64,000 nucleotides of DNA from Nectonema munidae (GCA_030549495.1 JAUIRK010000536.1:1099857-1163856), one strand, 5' to 3'. Numbered from the stretch's first letter, positions 22,497 to 37,400 are shown. Translations and numbers: made by a program. The notes: a model not told the origin generated them from the sequence alone.

Positions 22497-25400
22497 GTAA
22501 TTTCTCTATTTCAATTTTATTTTATCCTCCTTCTCTTTTATCTATACTGATTTCAATAAAATGTTATCCTAAAATTTCTCAAAATTAAAACTGTCATTTC
22601 GTGTTGAAACAGTAGTAGGAACTTTCAATCCAAGGACATTTCGACCGTGTCACCGTTTAACATGATAAAAGAATATTTAAACGAGTAATAGGCTGTTCCA
22701 TTAATTAGGAATTAAACAAAGACAAGAAAAAGAACTTTTATTGAAAGAAAAATTGAAATTTTCAATATATTTTCATCTTGCAAAAGATTATCACATTATC
22801 AAGAGCTAAATCAAAACTTTTATCTTAAAACTAATTTAGCTCTTGATAAAGATCTTTTGCAAGATCCAAATATATTGAAAATTTCAATTTTTCTATCAAT
22901 AAAAGTTCTTTTCCTTGTCTTTGTTTTAATAGAATATTCTTTTAAGAACGTGAGTTTTTTTAATTAGTTTAAGGTTATAGGCTATTCTAGCTGTAAACTT
23001 CCATTTTTAAACTCATCTCATTGACTCTACAATGAATTTTTGAGCTCTAAATGAGATAGCTAATTATCTAACTAGCAAATAATAGATTTATTTGTTGAAA
23101 TGTTTTGTTTGAAACTGTCTTGCTTCAAACGTTCTCTCCTGTAGTCACGGCCTGACTTGAAATTGAATTTAAATGTTGGTTTAATTACTTCGCTAATTAA
23201 TTAAATTCATCTACTGGTCACGTTAATCGGGGGCGTGAGTAAGGTTGGTTAGGTACTGGGTTTCGATAACTCAAGGTCTTGGGTTCGATCCCGCATCACG
23301 CCAACTTTCTCATAGTTCGATACCAGCGGCGCAATTGTGCCTTCTCGTGGAAAACACCCCACGGTACCTTTACCTTTAATCATCTGGATTCATAAATATC
23401 TACTTGGTTGGTTAATGTGTCTTAGTTAGTTTATTGGTCATTTTGTTAGATACATCATAAATGGGTTATTTATTCGTTTTAATGGGCCCGGCTTGAAATG
23501 ATTGGGAGGCATATGACCTAGAACCATTTTTTTATATTCAAGCAAAAAGTTTATCAGAGCTTTTTAATGAAGAGCTAATGATTTCAAATCCTCTTAAGCT
23601 TTTACTTTGAATGTCCAATGTCCATCTTCGGTGCAGCAATTCCATTTCATCATTTCTTTTGCTATCCCAAACGTTGGCAAATTTCTTCATGTCTCGCGTT
23701 CATGTGAGTGTTTGCTTTGATGATGATGTACACTGAAATTTTTGTTTAGTCGGTTTTGTGCGAGCGCTGCATTTGGTATGGTCAATGCATCAAGAATAGC
23801 AGTCAGCCGCTAAACTGTCAGTACAATGGCACGTCCCAGCCACTCAACCAAACTTCCCTCCAAATTCTACGCAAAATTTGCCCAACGCTTCCTCGCGTTT
23901 TCCAGAATGACGCCAGTAAGATATCACATTTTTATTGCAGACACTAGGTTCAAGTAAGTCGCACAATACTTTCTTTTTGTTTGCGACCCCCATCTCCTTG
24001 TCCAATCTGGCAGCAAGATCCTCGCACCGCTTCCATCTTCCATTCCAGCTTCTCAGGCCAATTGGCTAGAAATTCCGCTACTTTGACCAGGTTTGGCCAG
24101 AGCTATTCTGGATTCAGGGTAGTATGGATGTGTGGGTATGTGATATTGACTGAGTGAACATTCATAATAAGTGCTTGGATCCACCATCGAACCAAACTTT
24201 TTTGCTCAACTTCGATACAATCTGTCACTATAGCGCTGATTTTGACCATTCACATTTAATCCTCAATTTGCGTAATGGTTGACAAGTGCTCAACCAATTT
24301 CCAAATGGGCCTGAATGTTTGAAACCGTATTTTCGCGGTTAGGATCAGTGTAGATTATCTTAATTTTATTGGCCTAATGACACGCATTAGTGTTAGGGTT
24401 TAGTGTTGTCCCAAAACACTAACTTTCCTATTTAGTTGTATTAATACATGTCTGACACAAAAAACATCATATATACACACACATACACACATTCTAGATA
24501 CATATTGACATTAGAATGAAATACTCAAATCTGAAAAACAGCGGCATATAGTTTGATAGCTTGTTCCTTCCAATCCTCTGCAGTTTGTTTTCTTTATCTT
24601 CTGAGATGGGTGTTCTTGATGTGATTAAAAATGTAGTTAAACTTGAAATGATTTTTAAAATTCTATTTACATTTCCTTACAAAAAAGTTTTTTTCTATCT
24701 CGAGTTAATTAATTAATTAAATTATTTTTTTACTTAAATGATTAATTAATTTTTTATGAATCCAATAAATAATATCATTTTCGGTTCTATTTATTTTTGA
24801 TTTTACTTCATGTTTACCTTTTTTCGTTTAGAATGGAATTGTAAAAAAAAGATTAAATGGTATAGAATAAAGCGAAAATAAACTTTCTTGCCAAAATTTG
24901 AATTCTTTAAATTTTAAAAAAAAAAAATCTAAATTTTAGGAAATAAAGTTTAGTGTTGCAATTCCTTTTTCCCATATACACTAGGGTGGTCCAGAAGGGG
25001 AGGTAAAATTTCATAGTGCACTGATCCTTTCTCCACACCACTGATTGTTTTCATGATGCATTCTTCTCCTTGCGTGCAAAATTTCATCACAATACAATGA
25101 TATTTAGAGGTCGCCCCACTTTTAATCTTTTCATTTTTCTTCTTATTTTCAGGATATGGCAACCAGTAATCGTTCGAGCCCCGAGTGTTGGCTTCTCGGG
25201 AAGCCTGTTGATTCCCTGTCATGTGCCCGACTTCCAAGAAAGCGGGATGTGCTGTCATTGTAACTGTTCCATCACGTCGTGGAAAAGAAGACCGTCATGG
25301 AAGGCCTGAACTTGGCATGTAGCAAGGTCCTCACCGTATGGGAAAGGGCCAGGATACCGACACAGCGGGTGGATGCTTGCGTCAGGAAACTTCGAGGAAC

Positions 25401-28400
25401 CCACGACAAATACCAAGCGCTCAAGAAACACCGGACTCGTGGGTGAGAGTCGGACCGTGTTAAGGAGAAGATATTCCTGGATGACCTTCAGGATCTCTTC
25501 GATGTTGCCACAAGCGATGCCCTCCAGACCATGACCAACGAAGAAGACAGGGAGTTCCTCAAGATGCAGCGTGAGGACGTCTTCTCGGGCAGCATTGCAG
25601 GGATCGACGCAAAGAAATCTGGAGTCGAGGCCAGGCGTGGGAAGAGAAATGAGCAAGAAGCTGCTCTCAAGCGGAGATACGACGAACGAGAGGTCAAAGT
25701 TCAAGGGGCCGCTGCTGCCTTCAGTTCCAGCTCCACATCGTCGGAGGAGTCACAGGCTGATGACGACTACCGACCTTCAACTTCTGCCTGTACATCTGGT
25801 TCTCCTGCAAAGAGGCCCAAGAACATCTTCACATCTCCTGAAGTCGTCGGCGCCTTAGATAGAGTCAATCTCCCAGATCGTGGTGCTGCGTTCGTCACTG
25901 GCGCTGTTGCACAAGCCCTGGGCCACGATATTTCTGATCTGACGTTGTCCCGAAGTTCTATACGGCGGTCGCGTAGTCACACACGCCAAATCCAAGATGA
26001 AGAAGCACGGAAGAAGTTTCACGCAGCTGGTCCCCTTCTCCTGCATTGGGGCGGGAAAATGCTGCAGGAGATGGGAGGGAAGACAGTGGAGAGGGTTGTG
26101 ATTCTGGTAACCGGTCAAGGATTCGAGAAATTGCTGGGTATTCCAAGCGCTGCACGAAGTACTGGAGAAGCTCAGGCTGCAGCGTGTCTGGAATTGCTTG
26201 AGTCTTGGAAGATTCGCGATGAAGTAGTCGGATTGGTCTTCGATACAACTGCAAGCAACACTGGCCTCCACAAGGGCGCATGCGCCCGGATCGAAGAAGG
26301 TCTTGGAAGGGAGTTGGCGATGTTGGCATGCCGCCATCATGTGTTGGAGATTGTTCTCTCTGACGTCTTTCGAGTCGTCTTTGGGGACACTGGAGGTCCG
26401 GAAGTCGCCCTTTTCAAGCGTTTCCAGAAGGAGTGGCCGACCATCAACCAACGAGGGTACACAGTGGCTGAGGATACCCTCTTCGAAGGACATCTGGAGC
26501 AGCTCCGCTCCCAGATGAAGGATTACCTGGCATCTGCCCTGGCTGATCCAACGAAGTGTCCGCGCGAGGACTACTTCGAGTTCTTGCAGCTCGCAGCCCT
26601 GTTCCTCGGAGGGGGCACAACGACTCAACCATCGTTTCGTGCCCCTGGTGCCACCCACCACGCGAGGTGGATGTCAAAGGGCATCTACTGCCTTAAAATG
26701 TTCCTGTTCCGACACCAGTTCAAGACAACGAAACGAGAGGAGCGGAATGTGACTGTCATGGCGCTGTTCATTGCCCTGGTGTATGTCCGCTTTTGGCACG
26801 AAGCTCCTCTGTCATCCCACGCCCCACACAACGACATCATGATGCTGAGTGAACTCCAGAAGTACACAAACAAGATCCATAGTATCCAATTTTCCCATAT
26901 ACACATATAAAGCAAGGTTGAGGTTCTGGAGATATCAAAGAGAATCAAGAGTCGGCAAAAAAGTCGGCAATTTCTAAGCATAGCTCTTCTTTAATCAGAA
27001 GCGGGGGTAGCATCGTTAGTAGTGTTTTTAATTTTTCAGCATTTGGAATCGCAGTCGGATATTTTCGCCGAAACTCGGCCTTCTAACGACAAGATAGCGA
27101 CTCGTTTTTTTCTCTTTCAGCGTTTTGTTGTGATGACGAACAAGTGCTTTCATTCAAAAATCAAATGGCTCTCCCCAAAAGCTTCTTATTTCGTTGTCCA
27201 GCCTGCTTCTACAATTTTGCTTCTGTGTTCTGTCATCTCACCTGCTCACCCACACAAAGCGCTTTTCTCAACGTATTTACATCAAGATACTCTCTTTCTC
27301 ACATTTAATACCGGGACGGGCAACCGCTGGCCCGTGAAATGTTTTTCTATGTGTCCCTCGCTCCATATTGAATTAAAAAATATTATATAAAGATTTTTTT
27401 CGGGAAGTTTTTAAAACTTCAACTCAAGGATGAAAGTTTTCTTAAGCTAAATCTAAATGTGTGTTAAAAATCATACAAAATAACTGCGGGTAATTTGTAA
27501 AAAAAGTTTAAATTTTAATAAATTTATTTAACTTGACTAATTGATGTTCCAAATCCAAACACATAAAAAAAAAGTTATAAGTAGTAAAATAAAAAAAACT
27601 TGAACTTGTAATGCTAAATTAAATCAATTTTTTAACTTCCACCATGAAACAATTAAGAATCGGGATCGTATATCTTTTTAAGGATCGGAATAGTACAAAA
27701 CTTTGGTATCTTGCCATCACTATTTACTACTGAGCTTTTAAAATTTTCTTAGAAGTGAATTTTGTTGTGATCCGCTAAACCGAAAGTAGACCTCAATGCG
27801 CTTCTCAGCTTAAAATGGTTGTCCACCCCTCTTTTAAAAAGACAGTGGATACACGGTTTGCATATAAAACCATTTCAGAATAATTTTTGCTAACAAATTT
27901 TGACCCATCTCACACTAACCCTCTTTCGAATCACTTACTTAAAAATCACGTGTCGCTTATATTACCTTTGATATGATTGGATAAAAAAATTTTGAATTTT
28001 TTTTATTTAAACTTTAAACGAATCAAATTAAGTAAGGATCGAATAAAATTATTTTGAACCAATTATTCCAGGTTTCAAGTTACCGATTATAGCTAGTGTA
28101 TCTATATTATATTTAAAAAGTTATGGTCATTTTTTGTCTTTGAAGGGCGGATTATGCAAATTCCTTCATCTGATTGGATAAAATATTTTAAATAATTTTT
28201 AAACGATCGAATTACGCTAGAATAGAATAATTCATTCACAATTTCATCTTAGAAGCAACCTTCCTTCATGTATGACCTTTAAACAACAAGTTGATACAAC
28301 CCTCGTATCTTTTTTATATAAAAAATAAAGTCTTCTATTCTTTCCATTTTATTATTTTAAATATCATTATTATGGGAACGTCTGTCAAAACTTTATTTCT

Positions 28401-31400
28401 GAGTTTTCCTAATTTCTTCCATCTCTGTTCTGTTGAGGTTGTCAAAACGGTGCCTTCAACCCGGAAAAAAGATAAACTCGCCATCAAAGGAGTGAATCTT
28501 TCGATCAGTGATGCATTCGCGCGATCCGTCTTCAGCTCCTGCTCCAAAGTCCAGTTTGCGGGTTCGATGAGAGCGATTGATTTGTTTTGTGGCGGATACG
28601 CACAAGAAAATTGCACATACACTCGCTTCTTCTACTTCCTTGGAAATAACCCTCAAAATCCTCTATCCATCAACTTTGTTTATGCTGGCGCCGACAAAGT
28701 AATTTTTATCCTCACTTTTTGAAATGTTCAACAACACGAGGTTTCGTCAACGAGCATGCTTTAAGGCCGCCATTCTTCCCGTCCCAAGAAATGAAATTCA
28801 CCTGCTTTTGAAATAGAAAAAGCACCCTCACAGGGTTAACGTCTATTTTAACAGATTTGACTAATTCAATAATTTAATCTGATTACTTTTATATATACGT
28901 AAAAATATTTAAAAAAAAAAGAATAATAATAATTTATAATTTTATAGTATATTTTTTTTTGTAACAATTCTATTTTCTCGATCAGGCCTCACATCGCTAA
29001 GGGTGAAGGGAATTTTCAGGTATCAAGTTCGTTAGGAGATTGCTTAGCGATATTTTTTTTATTATTGAATAATTTTTTATTAGACTATAATAAATTGTTA
29101 AATTTTATTTTTATTAAAAAATAATTAAATTACTTCAAAATGAGTCTTATTTCTTGGGAAAATAAAGGCGTTGTTCACACAATTCCAAAAATTTGGCAAG
29201 AGATGCTTATGAGGCTTGCGAATTGCTAAGCCAGTTGCCTAATTTTTGAATATTTCCTTGATTTGAGGCCTGAACCCTTGAAATTCGGTGTTGCTTATAA
29301 AAAAAGGGTGTTTGGGGATTCCTTGCAAAATTTCGAAAATCCCAATTTTACGAATTTCATTCAAAAGTTATCGGAATCTCGGGAAACAAAGTCTGTGATG
29401 CACAGCTGGATCCCTTTATCCAGTCACGCAGTCATGAGCCTAGTTCATTAAAATTGAAGTGCTAATAAATTAAAAACTAGTGATTTATTTCAAGTTATTT
29501 TGCACTGTCAGTTGTTAAGGTGAGATACCATTTATACAATGAAGGACGATTAGATTTGATATAAATAAATTGCAAGTTAAAAAAGAAAATGAAAAAATTA
29601 TGTTAGCTATCATCCACAAATGACTTTAATTGAGAGGGAGGCCTCCTCTTTGAAAATTGTCGGGATGGAGCTCAAAAAAAGACATCATTTTTTTAAAAAA
29701 ATTTTGCGAAATATTAACAAGTAAATATTAAACAAGACTTTTATTTTTCTCAACTCTGTACTATATATTTATCAATTCATGTACAATAACATGAACTAAG
29801 ACACCCACATCTATTCCATACATATGACATGTGAGGTTTTAATTTTTTGATTTCTTAAAAAACTTTTTCTATTTGTTTATATATATAATGCATAATAAAA
29901 AATAAAAATAAAAGTTTTAAAAAGGTTTTTTTTAAAACCTGCTAAAATTTAAGAATAAACAGGGTGTAATTTCTAAAAAGGATAAACTTAGAAATTTTTC
30001 ATAGATTTCTTTCGCCCCCACCAGTTCCAAACAGTGTTTCTGCAACTGGGTTATCATTTGATAAAAAAGGGTCATTTTGGATGATTATTTTAAGCACTGC
30101 ACATCAAATCTCTTGGGATCAAAACTTCTTGCATTGCCCTTGTTTATACAAGAAAAATAAGAATGTTGATAGATTGCTAAAGCGACACGTACTTGTTACA
30201 AGTGTTATCGCTATCATTCGTCAATCAAATCTAAAATGGTACATCCTGTAACAATTCTGCTACGCTCATAGAACTTTTACTCTGGAATAAACTCACAAAA
30301 CTGATGACAATGGTGAAGAGCAAGAATAAAAATATATCAGGAGCGCACACAAAGGGCCGTTGAAAGCAAAAGGTTGAGAACCACTGGATTAAAGGATCTC
30401 ATATTTACTGTGAGGAGAGTTGCCTTACTCTAATTTTAGAACAAGCAGGTAAGTAAACATATGCAGTAGTGCCCCATTGGGCTCTTTCCAATTAAATTTT
30501 TAGCTACTGCACTAACTCGCTCAAATTCGGATAAACCAGACTTTTGCGTAAAATAGATTTTTTATATTGCATTTTTTATCTTCCAGTTTTTTTACATAGG
30601 GTTATATTTTGTATACATGCGCATATATACGTTTCCTATATTCCCATCCAATCATATTATTCTTATCCTCTATCCAATTTTTCATATTTCCACTCATCTA
30701 TTCATTTTTAATCGCTGTTCTGTTGCTGCATTCTACACATTTAATATAATATTCGTCTTTTCTTATCTGCTTACTTTCCCCAATTACTTCTGTTTTGTCT
30801 ACTCTTTTCTCTCCCCACACACATCATTATTTTTATGTATCAGCAACGGTTTGAATCCGACAATAATGAGATCAATGTGTATACGAAAGAATTGAGCTTG
30901 AAATAAACTTAAAACATGAAATTTTTTCTTAAAATGAATATAATTTTAATTCAAACGAGTTTTTCGTTTTCATTTATCTTAGGTTAACGTAAAAGAATGA
31001 GACATAACGGAAGCAATGATTTATTTCAAGCATATACTTGATAAACCGACCTACTCTCCAATTCTCATATTTTTTGCGTCCCGACCCAAACGGTGGAATG
31101 GGCTTCACTATGTGTGTGCGCGCGCAAATAGCATTCAAATCTCTTTACTTAAGGAATCAAAAGATTCATTTCTGCACTCTTCTTTGTTCGACTGTGAAAA
31201 GCCAATACTGCAAAAGGAAATACGCTCTGCGGCATGTCTCTGCTCAGATTGCGATAAATCATGCATTCTTCCTCCCAGCATTCCTATCCATATCTCACCC
31301 AAGGTGTGTAGTAAAATGTTCTATTTTCCTTTTTGCATGCCATGTTCCTACGCACACCTACATTTGCCTTCCCAACAACTAGGTGCTTGGGTTTGAAGCA

Positions 31401-34400
31401 ATCAACTTCGCTATGTTGTGCGTCTTCATCCTCTTTCTATTCTGCTTCCTTCTCTACTGCTACTTCTCTAGGTCTTCACGCGTTCGAAGTATTCCCATCA
31501 CTAAGTCAACAGATTCTCAGCTAGATCAGCTGAACTTCCTTGAAGTAATAACCATTGTTATTAGTAGTAAAAAGATGCGAGGAAGTTTTGCTAGATGTAT
31601 GGATTCGAATCTTGGTTGAAACGGCGTAGACACTCAGGAGTGATAAACGGCGATATAAGATAGAGCGACATACGTAAAAGCGACAGACATGTTTAAGCGA
31701 TGTTCGCTTGAGTGATAAAACCATGCCAAATATTTCCTAATATAACGATAAAGATATTTTTCTTACAAAAAAGCGAGCGCTCAAATGCATATCTCTCTAT
31801 AGTCTATCGCTTGAAAAAATATGCCTTTACCTCTATCGCTCATGCATATGAGTGTCGTTGAAACAACTCTTGAATGAAAAGTGTAGTTGTCGCATTTTCC
31901 GAAAAAATGCGCGCGTTAATAAGAAAGTTTCAAAAATTTTGGTAAAATAATCAGGGCAGGAAATGTTACCGAGCGTGATAAATCTCACCCTAAAAATTTT
32001 ATTCGGTAAAACCCAGCCTAAAACTCTGAAACAAACATTCTATCAGTTTTGTGTTTTCTTTTTTTTAATTGGTAAGAAATGATGGTATTTAGCCTTAGCT
32101 ACCTCATGATTTTTTTATAATTGCTTCTTTACCTTTTATGAGTTTTCTGCTCAATTACAGATCCCGAGATTATTTGAAGCTTTCAACAGAAAAAAACAAG
32201 AAAACGAGTGAAATTTTATCAGTTTTTGAACTCTAAATACATTTTTATTGTTCTTTGAGTTCATTGAATTCTCTTTTTTAACCTTTGATGAGGATTGCGA
32301 TAGCGCTGTACCATGAAATGAAAAGCTCCTGCTTTAAATTCCATTTAGTCTTAAAAATTCCGATCCTCAAAGCGTTCAACTGCTGCAATATTTTATTTTT
32401 TCAACTAGAGAAATATTTTCTATGGTATAGGCATTTTGTATTTTTTATGTTGTTGTTACTAAATAAATATAAAAATATGCAATATACACGCCGTATTCAA
32501 ATATTAGTTTTGAAATTTATATATGTAGTGCTCAAAATTTTGGCCAATAAAAGAATACAAAGTTCTATTTTACGCTAAAGAAATTTCCTAGTAAAAGTCC
32601 AAACATCCTTCTTTTATTGTCTTTTTCTTGGAACGTGTCTCGTAGTTCTGCTTTGGGTAAAATTTCTACCCCTCGTTAGAATCCAGTGCAATTATACATA
32701 TGGTAGCCCCATCGTTTACCTAATTACGTTTCATTCTCTTTAAATAAAGCGTATCCAATGGTCTTTCGAAGAGAGATTGAAGAACACTTTTTATCGATGG
32801 GGTTTGTTCTGCAGTAAAAACCCATTTTTGATTTTGACATGCGGCATCCTACTTTGTGCGATCCTGACATATGGCATTTCTTTCATCGAGGTGACAACGG
32901 ATCCCATAAAATTGTGGGCATCTCCCACAAGTAGAGCGCGAAAGGAATTGCAATTCTTCAATCAAAAATTTTCGTATCCTCCTTTTTCCAATTTTGTCTG
33001 AATTATTTCCAATATCATTCTCCTTTTTTAGACCTTTTTACCGTATTGAACAAGTAATCATTGTTCCTGTACAAAAGAATCACAACGACACAACTACAAA
33101 TTCTTCGTCAACTTTTAAAAGTATAACATCATCACAAGATATATTCAACCAGGAATTTCTTTTAGATGTAAAATTTTAACTGTACAATTTTTAAATCACA
33201 GCTTTATTATGCATTTACCCAATCTTTTTAAACTTGCTATTTTTAAATTCATTCTTCTCAGAGTCTAATCCTAATGCATTCAAACATTTTTCCGTATGTT
33301 TTAGATAATATTCTATCATTTGATCATTTTGTTTTCACTATCACTAATCTGGCGTCATTGCGATGCTTGATTAGCCGGATTAGACATGTAATAGGTATAA
33401 AAAATATTAAAATTTTTAATTTAACGTATAAACTTTTTTGTAAACAATTATTTAGTTACTATTTATAACTTTTTTCTAATACTTTTTCATATTTTTTAAA
33501 AAAAAAACTTCCATATTTTTGGAAACAAAATCCATACTGGTTTACCGATAGTCAATCAGTACCAAATTCAACAAATGATCATTTTTCCTGTATAAAACAC
33601 CCACAAAAACAAAAACGCGATCGTCATTTCATCATTTTAAAGCGTAATGATCTCGTGATAAAATATATGAATTCAAAAAAGTTCTTTATCATATAAAAAA
33701 GGTGAAATTGTCATTTTGTTTATATTATAAATTTTAACGCCATCTAGCATTTTAGAGAAATAGGCGTTAGAACTGAAAGCTGCTTTTCAAAATTCTGCTT
33801 CTGATGAGCATCACTAATTTCGAATTGTTTTAGTCGGCCAGGTCTGAACCATCAGTAGGAAATATTTTTATTATCAACTCATATGTTTACCTGTCTAGTT
33901 TTTACCCGCCAATTTATTTTAAAAAAATGTTAACTAAAATTTGGAGCTATGCTGAAAAAGGGAAAAATGATTCTATGTGACTTTTCCTCCATATACAATA
34001 GCGTTTGAGCAATAGAGAATTATGGTTTCTGTTGTTTAGACCTGTTTTATGCGTTCTTGATCCGCCCAAACGGTTTCAGAGATAGGTTATATTAGGCATA
34101 GTTGGTTAACTAGCATCCGCAGGAGTCTGCTTGTAGGATTGTAAATACACTCATATGGTAAAATATATATTCTTGAATAACTTATATATATATTAGAGAT
34201 ATTTGACATTTTTGTATCCACGGATGCGGATGTCAAATAATTCCTTTAGCGGGTGCGGATATCATGATTGTTATTCTAAGCAAATCCAAGTTTTATACAT
34301 CTTAAAATTTTAGAGAGAAGATGCCAATGTATATGTGTTATCATAAAAATTCAAAAAATTTCGAAAAAAAACTTTGCAGTATATAGAAAAAATAAAGTGT

Positions 34401-37400
34401 TAGAATTTGTTATTACTCATATACTAAATATTAAATGTATTTAATCTTTTTTATTTAGGAAAAGGCTACTTTTCGTTGTGTCAGTTTTTTTATCCAGGTT
34501 TTCTTCCTGTGAAGAATTCTGAGATTTTTGTGGTTAGGTAGTCCTCTGGGAACCCGATTCTAACGTTGTTAGTAATCAAGCTAACACGTGATGTTAAGAT
34601 TGTTTCACAATATGATAGCGTTCGTGTTAGCGTTGTATCAATCGCTGAGTTGTATTCGTATATAAAAATAAATTGTAAATTAATTAAGGTATATTTATAC
34701 AGTAAAAGGGGTAGTTAGCGGATTTTGCAAGGATGGAAAGAGCATGTCTTGGACTGAGCATTCCACGCGGGACTTCAGTTTTATTATTACTATTTATTTT
34801 ATTATGATATCTACAAAGATGGATGCATTAAACTAAAATGGAAAAAATTATTTTGTTTAAATGCACTCATCCTACAAACTTGATGCACACAACTGTCAAA
34901 TATTTAGATTTATTTTCGATAACGAGACAGAACACTAAAACTTGATGCAAATCATACTCTGGCTGCCATGCGTTTTAATAACTCTGTTGCCTAGTGAAAT
35001 AAAAAAATATACAATCGTTTAGTTTTAATGATTCAATAAAAAATGTGATTTAAAAATAGGCTTTTGTGGACATGTTTCCCTTTTTGTTATAATAGGATTT
35101 CTTTGTAATGAGATCATTTTCAGTGAATCAAGTTAGATTAAGATTAGATTTTAGATTAAGAAAGATCTTCGTTGTATATGAAATTTCGTTCTAACGAAAA
35201 TCTTTATAGCGAGTTTAGACTCACGTTGAGACTTTAAGCTTCTTAAAAAAAGTATAATTCAAACAAAATTTATAATCATAATTTTCGAGTTTTAAACAAA
35301 CCGTTCCGTCGCGACATACAACATGGTGTGCGAGTGTTTGTAGCATGCTCGCATACTATACACAAACTGCCTAATGGAATGTGCAAAACGTAGCTGATGA
35401 GCTTTCAATAGGCATAACAAGTTCTACGTAAATGCATGACGTATGATATTTCTTTATATAGTATTTTGGGCAACGTCTTCAGTTGGACTTTGCTTTCCTT
35501 GAAGAATTGGGTTATGGAATTCAAGTGGAAAAAATGCAGTTAAGGAGTGAGTTTCGTCAAGAAAAGTTGGCATCATCATGAGTCTAATATGTATTCTATT
35601 TTTATTTTAGTCTTTGAATCTTCAAAAAGCAATATCAAGTATAGAAGCGTTTGATTCCATAGATAATACGTCAATCAAACTGGAGGATTTCTGTTTTGCG
35701 CCATTATCTCCTGCGAACAACAATTGTACAATTCAATCCGTTTTTCAGTATATCCAGAATAACGCTTCAAATTTGCCTATATTTAAAAAACACTTTGACT
35801 TCTGCATCAAAAGTCCCCTTTTTTATGATAATGACGTCAATTTGCCTTGCTTATCCGAATTTGGCGCTCCGATTATGCCTTGGTTTGTGCTTGGGGGATT
35901 CAAAGGTGAGGAATACTCAACTGCCCAAGCATTGGTCTTTTCTTTTGTGCTAAACAATTTCGAAAATGCCACGTTTCAGAGGAAAGCAAAGCTCTGGGAA
36001 GCAAAAGTGATTGCGTATTTAAAGAATGCGTCACATCAACATATGGATATTTCCTTCATGGCGCAACGCTCCATAGAAGACGAGATTGAGAGGCAGAGCA
36101 ATGCTGATGTGTCCACCATTTTAATCAGCTACACCCTAATGTTTGTCTACATCTCACTCTTTCTGGGCACGTTTCGCGGCTTAGCGACCATCTTCATCGA
36201 TCTAAAAGTGTTTTTAGGGGTCGCGGGTGTCTTGATCGTCTTTGGCTCCGTTACTGCCTCCATCGGCGTCTTTTCCTACGCGGGAATGCCAGCAACGCTC
36301 ATCGTGATGGAAGTGATCCCCTTTCTCGTTTTGGCGGTTGGTGTTGATAACATATTCATTCTTGTGCAGCATCTTCAGCGAAGAGACTTTTCTAAGAGAA
36401 CAGCCTCAATCCACAGTTACGTTGCTACAGCTGTGGCCGAAGTTGGCCCAAGCATGCTCTTAACCGGCATATCTGAATCCATTGCATTCTTTCTAGGTAA
36501 GAGTACCACTGTCGCCTTTAAATGACGGAAACGATTTCTTAATTTTTAACCAATTAAAACTCGAAAGTAATCGGACAATGTTATAGAAGATTTGTATTCA
36601 AATTTATTTATAATATCGTAGACAACGTCCTTTTTTAAGTTAAGGTAGTTTTATATCAATTGTTATTTAACCCATTTACGGCCAATGTTCCCATTTTGGA
36701 ACATTAGTAATTTCATCTTCGTCTGCTTTTTTCAATGACTTTGAATATAAATCGTCTGCGTTTTTTTAGATATCGTCTGCTTTGCTTGGCCTTAAATGGG
36801 TTATAATGTCGTTTACTTTTTCTGGGATCAAATGGGTTAATTAAAGCAATGGTTCCCAAAGTCATGCCTAATTAATTGCTCAGTGTTATTGATTTCGTAT
36901 ATACAGAGCTACGCTTTTTTTTAAAACCAATTCTAAAATCACCCTGCGCCTTATAATAATCGAGAACTTAACCAAAATGACTAATTAATATTTTTAAAAA
37001 GCTATGTTTTCATTTATTTTTCAAGTTTTGTATTAGTAGAGCATTTTTAAAAATCAAGTTTAAAATCTCGAGAAGTGTCGCGAAGAGATCCAAGTTTTAG
37101 GTAGTATCAATCTGTCGGCAAATGGCATAGTGGTAGGAGCGTGAGGTCTCGATCCAGATGGTGTGGGGGTTCGAAACCCGATTGTGACTTTCCTTACCTG
37201 GAAGCTTATTGTTCCCTTGGCCGACAATTAAAACAAGTATCAGGAATTGCATGATATATAGTTCAGTTCAAGGACCAGTTGATTCAAAAAATATTCATTT
37301 CAAAGTCAAGTTTATTCGGTGACTATTTAGTTTTTGAGATTGAGTAGCTCGTGTTTTTGACTCGAGTCCGAGCTCTACGCGATTTCATATTTAGTGACAG

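Larger units (their letters stand above)
22497..23749 (+). other. NPC1 intron 1
   Basis: 1253 bp, GT-AG. It holds a foldback repeat (22711-22930) and a tRNA-derived SINE (about 23229-23380). The rest is AT-rich with nothing recognised. Confidence 0.65.
23916..27120 (+). other. NPC1 intron 2
   Basis: 3205 bp, GT-AG. It contains a GC-rich hAT-like transposase relic (24967-26904) in sense orientation. The flanks on either side are AT-rich, with nothing else recognised. Confidence 0.75.

Noticed and set aside
23232-23304. Functional tRNA-Ser gene
   Set aside because: The acceptor and anticodon stems pair, but the T stem does not, base 37 is a pyrimidine, and the sequence continues into a body shared with 58270-58402. 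It is a SINE head.
25855-26661. 268-codon minus-strand frame opposite the GC-rich transposase
   Set aside because: Antisense shadow; the conserved transposase motifs are on the plus strand.
30032-30387. hAT MITE in NPC1 intron 4
   Set aside because: CAGTGTTTCTGCAACTGGG and CAAAAGGTTGAGAACCACTG look like hAT ends, but the flanking 8-mers do not match; recorded only as a possible old remnant.
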